Assembly: GCA_964585635.1 (NCBI GenBank)
Contig: CAZPEV010000035.1
Location: forward strand, 1-22,690
Source of the DNA: CAZPEV01 sp964585635
GTDB lineage: Bacteria; Zixibacteria; MSB-5A5; GN15; JAAZOE01
Direction: 5' to 3'
Length of the DNA: 22,690 bases
Shown: positions 15,888 to 22,690 of the stretch, one piece after another
Layout: every line of letters begins with the position of its first letter
Position numbering within the stretch: the stretch's first letter is position 1
Program-made: the position numbers and the translations under genes
The notes under the pieces: model-generated
The model's database searches: none
Told to the model about the DNA's origin: nothing
Seen by the model: the letters and a program-made list of their open reading frames with translations, nothing else

Positions 15888-17360
15888 CTACGGTTTCAAC
15901 CGCGCCAAAAGTCCCCGTATCCGCTTCGCCACCCGCTCGGCATTGGGGGAATCGTAGTTGCCCATCACGATGGAAGCGAAGCCGGTCGCATAATCACAGT
16001 CAAGCACGGCGTTGATCCCCGGGGCGCCACCGGCGATTCCAAGCCCCCCCTGAGTCATCTTGCCCCCCTCGTCGAACACCGCTTCATCGCTGGCGGGGGA
16101 TGTGGAAAAATTCCGATCCAGCACCCGCGCTGTTCCGCGATGCGACAGCAGTTTGCAGTCGCGCAAGGCCAGGCTGAACCGGAGAAGGTCCTCGGCCGTG
16201 GAGTACCCGCCGCCGGCCGAGCTGCCCCTGGCCGGGCGGGTGTAGATGTTGGACACACGGGCGCCATCGGAAACCCCGGCGCCGGTGCGTTCTCGGGTGT
16301 ATCCCTCGGCCACGTTCGGAGTGGGGACATCAGCCTCATATGAATCGGTGTTGGTCATCCCCGCCGGTTCGAAGATGTTGGCGCGGACATAGTCATAATA
16401 GGTCATGCCGGAGACGCGCTCAATTATCGCGCCCAGCACGACGAATCCACCGTTGGAGTACTGCTGCTGCGATCCCGGTTCGAACTGCAGCGGTTGGTCG
16501 GCAAACAGCTTCAGGTAATCATCGATTGTCCGTACCCGGTCTTTCGGTGTCGCCTCGAACCGCTCGCCGAAGAAATCGCCGATACCGGAGCTCATGGTCA
16601 GCAGATGTTTGATCGTCACCTTCTCGCGTGCGTCGGCATTGGGGTAATCTGCAAACCATTTGCCGAGCCGGTCATCGAATGACAGCTTTCCCCTTTCGGC
16701 CAACTGACAGATGGCAACCATGGTGAATATCTTATTGATCGATCCAAGGTTGTACTTGGTGTCGAACTGGTTGGGGACATTGTAAGCCTTGCTGGCTAAT
16801 CCATACGCTTTTGTAAATATGGGCGCACCATCTTTGGCGATCAGGACAGTCCCGGAAAACTCGTCGGCCTTGACCAGGGAATCGAGGTACTGCGCGACCA
16901 AAGTCAGCAGCTCCGGCTGGGTCAGGGGAGTCATATCCTGGGTCGTCTCGGACGGATCGGACGGCTCAACCCGGATGCCGAGCAGAAACCTCTCCGGGGA
17001 TGAGTCAAACATGAAGGTGAAGCTGAACCAGTTACCGCTTTTGGTCGTCGCCAGGGCGATGATATTGGAATCCGAGGCGGCCACGATCCTTTGGAGAGTG
17101 ATCGTCTGCATCTCGGCCCGCATCTGGTGATATATTTGCAGGCGATCCTCAACCGGGCGGCGTGCAAGCCCCTCTGGTGCAATGTTGGCCTCGAAGAAGC
17201 GCCGCATAACGGCGTCATCGCCGCTGTTGAAAGCGGTGACATACGCCGCGGCCCGTTTGCCGGCGGGTGTATCGGGAAACGACGCGGCGGTTTGGGCGAC
17301 CGCACAGGCGGCCCCAAGGATAAGCGTCGCGAAAATGGAGATCTTGAGGATTGCTTTCAT
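15888..17360 (-). CDS. Secreted serine hydrolase, beta-lactamase/DD-peptidase (class C-like) family
   Basis: 490 residues from the ATG at 17360, which has GGGAGAA about eight bases upstream; the longer frame to 17396 needs a TTG start. An N-terminal signal peptide (MKAILKISIFATLILGAACAVAQ) indicates export. Residues 30-135 form a small NTF2/DUF-like domain, and 150-490 a serine beta-lactamase-like domain with S207-INK (SxxK), Y301-SN (YxN) and a GGAPG (444-448) at the place of the usual KTG/HxG motif. The family includes penicillin-binding proteins, esterases and D-aminopeptidases, so substrate is open; a resistance role should not be assumed. It stands alone, convergent with the membrane-protein gene and separated by repeats from ettA. 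Confidence 0.9.
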   Translation of the reverse strand: MKAILKISIFATLILGAACAVAQTAASFPDTPAGKRAAAYVTAFNSGDDAVMRRFFEANIAPEGLARRPVEDRLQIYHQMRAEMQTITLQRIVAASDSNIIALATTKSGNWFSFTFMFDSSPERFLLGIRVEPSDPSETTQDMTPLTQPELLTLVAQYLDSLVKADEFSGTVLIAKDGAPIFTKAYGLASKAYNVPNQFDTKYNLGSINKIFTMVAICQLAERGKLSFDDRLGKWFADYPNADAREKVTIKHLLTMSSGIGDFFGERFEATPKDRVRTIDDYLKLFADQPLQFEPGSQQQYSNGGFVVLGAIIERVSGMTYYDYVRANIFEPAGMTNTDSYEADVPTPNVAEGYTRERTGAGVSDGARVSNIYTRPARGSSAGGGYSTAEDLLRFSLALRDCKLLSHRGTARVLDRNFSTSPASDEAVFDEGGKMTQGGLGIAGGAPGINAVLDCDYATGFASIVMGNYDSPNAERVAKRIRGLLARLKP

Positions 17361-17430
17361 TGTCTGATTCTCCCGGAAGGGGTGTTTGATTGCCAATGCA
17401 GACGTGATTTCATATCGCCTTATATGATCT

Positions 17431-17469
17431 GTGCGCGGCCCGCCGTGGCGGGTCCTCGTGCGCCGCGTG
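17431..17469. repeat. 34-base dispersed repeat, copy 2, with GTGCGCCGCGTG extension
   Basis: Bases 17431-17464 match 14050-14083 with three substitutions. The adjoining CGTGCGCCGCGTG (17457-17469) recurs exactly at 14197-14209, about 110 bases away from copy 1, as if that copy were split by other repeats. It lies in the 169-base spacer between the serine hydrolase and ettA. Confidence 0.7.
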
Positions 17470-17488
17470 AAATGACAGCAATTAGTAG

Positions 17489-17520
17489 GTCGGGAGCCCG
17501 CCGCGGCGGGTGCTCCCGAC
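17489..17520. repeat. 32-base GC-rich palindrome upstream of the serine hydrolase, downstream of ettA
   Basis: Arms GTCGGGAGC and GCTCCCGAC (9 bp perfect) enclose a self-complementary CCGCCGCGGCGG core. It sits 9 bases beyond the ettA stop on the minus strand and could act as a 3'-end hairpin, though no clear T-run follows in that direction. Its core resembles the repeats at 14057 and 17437. Confidence 0.65.
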
Positions 17521-17529
17521 TACTCTCTC

Positions 17530-19209
17530 TTAACTTGTCACCAGCTTGCGGTAACGGGTGCGGCGGTTCTCGAATAACTTGTCACCCATCTCCTTGCTGC
17601 GCCACTCCTGATACTCGCGGAAGTTGCCGTCGAACCAGCGTACCTTCCCCTCACCCTCAAAGACCAGCAGGTGCGTGCAAACCCGGTCGAGGAAAAAGCG
17701 GTCGTGGCTGATCACCATCACGCATCCCGGAAAATTCAAGATCGCCTCTTCCAGCATCCGCAGGGTATTGACATCAAGGTCGTTGGTCGGCTCGTCCAAA
17801 AGCACCACGTTGCCGCCCGCCTTGAGAACCTTGGCCAGATGGCAGCGGTTTCGTTCGCCGCCGGACAATTGATCCACCGTCTTCTGCTGATCCGGGCCTT
17901 TGAATCCGAACCGCGCCAGATACTGCCGAATCGGTATCGAGCGCTTGCCGATGCCGATCTCGGCCAGGCCGTCGCCGACATCGTCAAGGAGGCTTTTGCC
18001 GCTGGTCAGCGCCTCGCGCCCCTGATCGACATAGACCAGCTTGACCGTGGAACCAACGGTGACCCTTCCGGCGTCGGCTTTCTCCATGCCGGCGATCATT
18101 CGAAACAGGGTCGTCTTGCCGGTGCCGTTGGGGCCAATCAGTCCGACCACCGCCGAGCGGGGAACAGAAAACGTCAAATCGGAAAACAGCAAGTTGTCGC
18201 CGAACGCCTTGGCGGCGCCGTCGAACTCGATCACCTGGTCCCCCAGGTCGGGGCCGGGCGCGATTTGAATGAGGGCGTTGTCGTCTTTGGCCGCCGCGGC
18301 CTCGCGTGCCACCAGCAGTTCGTATTCCGCAATGCGGGCGTGAGCCATCTCGTGGCGGTCCTTGTTGCTCATCCGAATCCAGGCCAGTTCATGCGCCAGC
18401 ATCCGCCCGCGCGGCGAGTCTTTCTTCTCGTCGGCCGCCAGTTTGTCCAGCTTCTGCTCCAGCCAGGCGGTATAGTTCCCCTCGTACGGAATACCCAGCC
18501 CCCCCTCCAGTTCCAGAATCCACTTGGTGATGTTGTCGAGGAAGTACCGGTCGTGGGTGACGATAATCACCGTCCCCGGATAATCGCGCAACTGCACCTC
18601 CAGCCACTGGACTGTCTCGGCGTCGAGATGGTTGGTCGGCTCGTCCAACAGGAGCAGGTCGGGCCGTTCCAGCAAAGCGCAACAGAGAGAGACACGCCGC
18701 TTCTCGCCGCCGCTGAGGGTTCCGACCAGACGTTCATCATCCGGCAGGCAGAGGGCGTCACTCGCCAGCCGCAGACGATGATCCAAATTCCAGGCGTCGG
18801 CGGCGTCGAGCTTGTCCTGCAATTCCCCCATTCGGGCCAACGCTTTTTCCATGTCGTCGTCCGACATCGGCTCGGCCATGCCGGCGGTCAGGGTGTTGAA
18901 TTCGTTCAGCAGGGCGGAGGTTTCCGCCAGCGCCGATTCCAGCGTCTGCCGCACGGTAATTGAACTGTCGAGTATCGGTTCCTGCATCACCAACCGGGGG
19001 CGATATCCGGGGGTGATGAAAGCGTCCCCCTGAAAGGCATCATCCAGCCCGGCCATGATTCTAAGCACGGTCGTCTTGCCGGCGCCGTTTTCCCCGACGA
19101 TCCCGATCTTGGCGCCCGGGTAAAAACAGAGGTTGATATTCTTGAGCACCTGCTTCTGGCCGTAGAATTTATTCAGTCGCAGCATGGTGAAGATATACTT
19201 GTCGCCCAT
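17530..19209 (-). CDS. ettA: ABC-F translation factor, energy-dependent translational throttle EttA
   Basis: 559 residues from the ATG at 19209, with GGAG five bases upstream; a GTG two codons earlier is possible. Two ATPase domains without membrane segments: Walker A GENGAGKT (39-46) and GPNGTGKT (359-366), signatures LSGGE (165-169, 448-452), and Walker B with E190 and E473. The EttA hallmarks are the opening YIFTMLRLNKFYGQKQVLKN, the short arm in domain 1, and the interdomain linker with ELAWIRMSNKDR..ARIAEYE. EttA binds the ribosomal E site and gates entry into elongation according to the ATP/ADP ratio; close ABC-F relatives give antibiotic resistance, but this sequence groups with the housekeeping form. 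Likely transcribed alone; 133 bases separate it from the upstream glycosyltransferase gene, where I see no convincing promoter. Confidence 0.95.
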   Translation of the reverse strand: MGDKYIFTMLRLNKFYGQKQVLKNINLCFYPGAKIGIVGENGAGKTTVLRIMAGLDDAFQGDAFITPGYRPRLVMQEPILDSSITVRQTLESALAETSALLNEFNTLTAGMAEPMSDDDMEKALARMGELQDKLDAADAWNLDHRLRLASDALCLPDDERLVGTLSGGEKRRVSLCCALLERPDLLLLDEPTNHLDAETVQWLEVQLRDYPGTVIIVTHDRYFLDNITKWILELEGGLGIPYEGNYTAWLEQKLDKLAADEKKDSPRGRMLAHELAWIRMSNKDRHEMAHARIAEYELLVAREAAAAKDDNALIQIAPGPDLGDQVIEFDGAAKAFGDNLLFSDLTFSVPRSAVVGLIGPNGTGKTTLFRMIAGMEKADAGRVTVGSTVKLVYVDQGREALTSGKSLLDDVGDGLAEIGIGKRSIPIRQYLARFGFKGPDQQKTVDQLSGGERNRCHLAKVLKAGGNVVLLDEPTNDLDVNTLRMLEEAILNFPGCVMVISHDRFFLDRVCTHLLVFEGEGKVRWFDGNFREYQEWRSKEMGDKLFENRRTRYRKLVTS

Positions 19210-19342
19210 GGTCACTCCGCTTTCGTTGTCAGGCCTGTTCTGCGCCGATGCAGGCGCCGATCTGAATCAATTGTCATCCAAGGTACGCGATGTCGGCCCG
19301 GCGTACAAGGGGATTATGCCGGGGAAAGCGCCGGGAAGATAG

Positions 19343-21214
19343 TTATTTTCCCGGAGAATCATCGCCATCCGCCACACTATACCAGGGCGCCAACCGGGCA
19401 ATTCGCTCCCGGTACTGCCTGGCGACGTCGGGCCGGCCGATTCCTTTCTCGATATAATACATCCCCTCCAGCGCCTCAATGACCAGGGTATCCTGGGCGA
19501 CGATCTGGCTGATGGCCCGGTAGAACCCGGGGGCATCCTGCAAGGCTTGATCGCACAGGGCGATGATATAGTTCAGGTAGGGGTAAACCGGGGTCGGCGA
19601 ATAGGTCTTGGCCTTTTCGAGGGAAGCCAGGGCCGTTCGGAAATCCTTCTTGGCCCATTGGTCGATACCGTCGTAGTACAGCCGCACCATCTCGGGACTG
19701 ACGTCGCGTTCGACCGGCGGCGTGATCGGCAGGTAGCGCTTATAGATCTGATGCACCCGCCCGCTCTGGTAGAACGGAACGGTGCGGTAGGCCCGGAGAA
19801 ACCGACTGTAAAGAAACAGCGCTCGTTCCGCCGGCGCCGACGGTTTGATGCCGGTCGAGAAAAGAATATAATCCGGCGCGCGCGACAGCACATAGGCGCT
19901 GTTATGCTTGTTCTCCCTCCAGGTGGTCTCCATGCCGGCCACCGCCGGCTCCGGATGGCGGGCGATGGTGGAATCGGTCAGCCCCAGCAGGTCGATGACG
20001 GTGTGATCCAGCAGGCGGTATCCGACCAACCCGATGGTGCTGACGGCCAGCGAGAAATCAGAACGGTCGGCCGACAGCAGGCTGGCCATGAAGCGATTCA
20101 TCTTGGAGGCAAATCCCTTCTCCTGGTTGAGGAAGGCCATGACATGCGGATACGGTATGACCGACTGCCACGCCACAAGCGCCACCAGGCTCAGGGCAAA
20201 CAGGATTCGTTTCTTCGTCATCATCCATAGGCCATAGACTACGACCGGGGCCAGAAGCGGCAACAGCGGGACGAAAAACCGGTGCACTTTGAGCACGTCC
20301 CCCCCGATCAGAATGATATAGATCGTATAGGTAAGCAGAAACGCCGCGATCACCCGCATCATCGGCGACGCCCGCCGCAGCATGACGACTGCCGGCAGGA
20401 TCAACAGACCGGCCGCCAGGTAATGCCAGAAGAACTGGCCGGTGTATTGCAGTCCATTGACGATCTGATGAACCCCGAAGCTGGTCTTGGCGTAGAACGG
20501 ATTCGGCAGCAGCGAATGGTAGTACGCATAGCGGAAGACGACAAAGGGGAGAAGAAAAGCGACATATCCCAGCGCCGCCGTCACCAGATACCGTGTTGCC
20601 GAACGATGGAAGATCGTGTCCGCCGTCACGATGAACAGGAACACCAGGCCGCCCTCCGGACGGAGCAGGGTGGCCATGACCAGCGCGGGGATGATCAACT
20701 GCGACCGGCGCAGATAGGCATACAGCGAGGCGGTTACCATCAATGTGAACGCCGCCGTCTCCAATCCGGCCACGCCCCAATAGGCGAATGACAGCGTCAC
20801 ACCTAGTATCAGTGCGGCCAGTCCGGCCAGGAAATTCCGCGTGGCCGGGGGCATCTCCTCGAATATGCGTTGACCTAAGCGGAAGGTCAGCGCAATCGTG
20901 CCCAGGCCGCACACCGTTCCGAACACTCTGGAAAAGATCACAAAGTCGATCCCGGCCAGCCGGCCCAGGATCATCAAAATCGTCCAGAGAAAATTGGTGT
21001 ATCCCTCGACCCGTTCGCCGACGTTGTACACCAAGCCGTGATCGTTCAGATAGTTGGCGGCGTAGCGAAAGGAAATGAAGGCATCATCCTGGGTGAAGTT
21101 GAAATGATAGATCAGCATCACGTGGGCGACGGCGCCAAACGCCAGCAGGAAATAGCCGGCCGCGCGAAGGTCGCGGTCCTGCTTTTTCGCCCCCGCTCGC
21201 CTGTCTTTTGCCAC
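19343..21214 (-). CDS. Polytopic GT-C-like glycosyltransferase with TPR-like C-terminus
   Basis: 623 residues from a GTG at 21214; no ATG is available before the first membrane segment, and AGGTAG lies upstream. The N-terminal half has about nine or ten hydrophobic helices between residues 18 and 345. The first loop holds the acidic pair of GT-C enzymes in TQDDAFISFRYA (D43, D44), followed by GERVEGYTNFLW (66-77), a pattern shared with AftB-like arabinofuranosyltransferases and the wider ArnT/PMT fold. Such enzymes move a sugar from a polyprenyl-phosphate donor to an acceptor outside the membrane. Residues from about 400 are soluble; 505-610 look like TPR helices (WAKKDFRTALASLEKAK and similar). 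Donor and acceptor are unknown. The oligoendopeptidase gene ends 66 bases upstream, so co-transcription is possible. Confidence 0.8.
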   Translation of the reverse strand: MAKDRRAGAKKQDRDLRAAGYFLLAFGAVAHVMLIYHFNFTQDDAFISFRYAANYLNDHGLVYNVGERVEGYTNFLWTILMILGRLAGIDFVIFSRVFGTVCGLGTIALTFRLGQRIFEEMPPATRNFLAGLAALILGVTLSFAYWGVAGLETAAFTLMVTASLYAYLRRSQLIIPALVMATLLRPEGGLVFLFIVTADTIFHRSATRYLVTAALGYVAFLLPFVVFRYAYYHSLLPNPFYAKTSFGVHQIVNGLQYTGQFFWHYLAAGLLILPAVVMLRRASPMMRVIAAFLLTYTIYIILIGGDVLKVHRFFVPLLPLLAPVVVYGLWMMTKKRILFALSLVALVAWQSVIPYPHVMAFLNQEKGFASKMNRFMASLLSADRSDFSLAVSTIGLVGYRLLDHTVIDLLGLTDSTIARHPEPAVAGMETTWRENKHNSAYVLSRAPDYILFSTGIKPSAPAERALFLYSRFLRAYRTVPFYQSGRVHQIYKRYLPITPPVERDVSPEMVRLYYDGIDQWAKKDFRTALASLEKAKTYSPTPVYPYLNYIIALCDQALQDAPGFYRAISQIVAQDTLVIEALEGMYYIEKGIGRPDVARQYRERIARLAPWYSVADGDDSPGK

Positions 21215-21280
21215 TGCCGGCTACCTATCGTTTGAAATCATACTGGTCCGCGGCCGGGGTCCAGCCGAATTGCCGCGCCA

Positions 21281-22690
21281 TCACTCGATCGACAAGGTCA
21301 TCCCGGGACGTTTGGCCTGACCGCCGTCGGTCAGCCGCTCCACCTCGGCGACCAAAGCGGTAAACAGCTTCAGCGTCGCCTCGACCGGCGCCGGGGTGGT
21401 CATATCGACGCCGCATTTTTTCAACTGGTTGATCGGGTAATCGTTGCCCCCCGAGGAAAGCAGCGTCAAATACTTATCGACCATCCCCTTTTCGCCGGCC
21501 AGAAATTTATCCATGATCGCCTGTGACGCCGCAAACGAGGTCGCGTACTGATAGACATAATAGCTGGTATAGAAATGAGGTATGCGCGACCATTTGTACT
21601 TGATGTCGTCGTCGATCGTCACCGCCGGACCGTAGTAGGTCCGCGTCAACTGATCCCACATTTCATTCATCCGGTCGGGGGACAATGCCTCACCCCTCTC
21701 CACGATGTCATGGATCATCAACTCAAAATGGGCGTACAGCACCTGATGGAAGAAAATGCCAAGGGTGTTGTCGATCTGGCGGTTCAGCAGGAACAGCTTC
21801 TGTTTCGTATCGGTCGCCCGGCTCAGCAGACGCCGCAGCAGCAATTCCTCATTGAGCGTCGACGCCACTTCGGCCACGAAGATCGCGTACTGGGCCTTCT
21901 GGAACGGCTGCGCCGCATTCGACAGATGGCTGTGCATGGCGTGCCCCATTTCGTGGACCAGCGTGAACAGGTTGTTGAGGGTGTTGTTGTAGTTCATCAG
22001 CACGAAGGGATGCGAGGTATAATTGCGCCAGCTATATGCGCCGCTGGCCTTTCCCTCGGTCTCAAAGACGTCAACCCAGCGGTTCGCAAAACCGTCCTTC
22101 AGCGCCGTGTGGTACCGATCCCCCAGCGGCTTGACGGCCTCCATCACCTCGCCCACGGCGTCAGCATAGGGAACGTCCTGCGACTGCTCGGGGAAGAGGG
22201 GACAGAAGGCATCATAGGGATACATCTCCTTCAATCCCAAAAGCCGCTTCCGCAGGGCCATCCAGCGGTGCAGTCCCCCCAGATCGGCCTCGGCACTGTC
22301 GATCAGGGCACGATAGACCGACACCGGGATATTGTTGGCGTCCAGGGCATGATGAAGGCAGCTCTCATATTTGCGCGCGCGGGCATAGAAAACATCTTTG
22401 TTGACCGAGGCCGAAAGGGAGGCGGACAGCGTGTTGATATGATCTTTGTAGGCGGAGGTAAACGCCGCGTGGGCGTCGCGCCGCACCCGGGGATCGGATG
22501 ATTCCATAAACTTGGAAAAGCGCTGTTTGGTCAGCAGAACCTCGTTGCCGTTTTCATCCTTGATGACCGGGTACTTCAGGTCGGCGTCATCGAGCAGCGT
22601 AAAGACGTTTTCCGAGCAGCGGGCAATCATCACAGACTGCGCCAAAAGCTCTTCGACCTCGCCCGACCGAATATGCAATCGGGAGCGGAT
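21281..22690 (-). CDS. pepF: Oligoendopeptidase F, M3 family (5' partial)
   Basis: The frame is open to the right edge; the first visible codon that could start (TTG at 22678) lies mid-protein, so about 130-150 N-terminal residues are missing compared with the usual 600. The zinc motif HEMGH is encoded at 21955-21941, with the third ligand in VAEVASTLNEE about 28 residues on. Other family signatures are the GAYSW segment before the active site, the FHQVLYAHFE stretch, and the C-terminal PHFYTSYYVYQYATS and LSSGGNDYP. PepF is a cytoplasmic metallopeptidase cutting short peptides (about 7-17 residues) in peptide recycling. The stop is TGA at 21281-21283, ahead of the glycosyltransferase gene. 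Confidence 0.95.
   Translation of the reverse strand: MRSRLHIRSGEVEELLAQSVMIARCSENVFTLLDDADLKYPVIKDENGNEVLLTKQRFSKFMESSDPRVRRDAHAAFTSAYKDHINTLSASLSASVNKDVFYARARKYESCLHHALDANNIPVSVYRALIDSAEADLGGLHRWMALRKRLLGLKEMYPYDAFCPLFPEQSQDVPYADAVGEVMEAVKPLGDRYHTALKDGFANRWVDVFETEGKASGAYSWRNYTSHPFVLMNYNNTLNNLFTLVHEMGHAMHSHLSNAAQPFQKAQYAIFVAEVASTLNEELLLRRLLSRATDTKQKLFLLNRQIDNTLGIFFHQVLYAHFELMIHDIVERGEALSPDRMNEMWDQLTRTYYGPAVTIDDDIKYKWSRIPHFYTSYYVYQYATSFAASQAIMDKFLAGEKGMVDKYLTLLSSGGNDYPINQLKKCGVDMTTPAPVEATLKLFTALVAEVERLTDGGQAKRPGMTLSIE

Noticed and set aside
15888..17360. Acquired class C beta-lactamase
   Set aside because: The third active-site motif is not KTG and the protein has an extra N-terminal domain; a general serine hydrolase is the safer call.
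17671..18963. 430-residue open frame on the plus strand
   Set aside because: It lies antisense to ettA, whose two ATPase domains are unmistakable. The frame is open only because of GC-rich codon use and reads as low-complexity Q/R/G-rich protein.
17530..19209. Antibiotic-resistance ABC-F protein
   Set aside because: The linker and N-terminal signature are those of housekeeping EttA, not of Vga, Msr or OptrA-type proteins.

Overview
The window reads as a chromosomal piece of a fairly GC-rich, uncultured-type bacterium. The first gene ends in a Por/type IX-style C-terminal sorting domain (FlgD-like Ig fold), which is typical of the FCB superphylum (Bacteroidetes, Ignavibacteria, Zixibacteria, Latescibacteria and relatives). 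Together with a single-chain glycyl-tRNA synthetase, an enolase gene followed directly by an FtsB/DivIC gene, and abundant GTCATT-type palindromic intergenic repeats, this suggests an FCB-group candidate phylum. Zixibacteria is my best guess, but it is an inference. I see no tRNA, rRNA, CRISPR array, transposase or phage gene.

Layout. (1) 1-2126, plus strand: 3' part of a large secreted or surface protein with a sorting domain. (2) 10074 down to 2274, minus strand: five tightly packed genes, three junctions overlapping or nearly so. In transcription order they are a secreted PIG-L/LmbE-like protein that has lost its zinc-site residues, two half-transporters of a heterodimeric ABC exporter, an inositol-monophosphatase-family enzyme, and a four-TM membrane metallophosphoesterase. 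A near-consensus sigma70-type promoter sits so close to the first start codon that the mRNA should be leaderless. (3) 10207-14021, plus strand: a divergent housekeeping operon eno - ftsB-like - recO - glyS, with genes overlapping or abutting. (4) 14022-15887: an accessory island. A lower-GC gene for a repeat-containing three-TM membrane protein is bracketed by palindromic repeats, including two copies of one terminator-like element. (5) 17360 down to 15888, minus: secreted serine hydrolase of the beta-lactamase/DD-peptidase fold, followed by a repeat-rich spacer. (6) 19209 down to 17530, minus: ABC-F translation factor EttA. (7) 21214 down to 19343, minus: GT-C-like polytopic glycosyltransferase with a TPR-like tail. 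(8) 22690 down to 21281, minus: oligoendopeptidase F (M3 family), whose N-terminus lies beyond the window.

How the genes work together. The plus-strand cluster joins glycolysis, division, recombination repair and tRNA charging, an ordinary core set. The five-gene minus operon is the most suggestive system: a periplasmic or surface pseudo-deacetylase with a GATase-like tail is co-expressed with an exporter whose two ATP sites are predicted to be unequal, plus two phosphoester hydrolases. It could export or process a phosphorylated sugar or lipid, but no substrate can be read from sequence. The intergenic repeats cluster almost entirely between 14017 and 17520, marking that stretch as the plastic part of the window.
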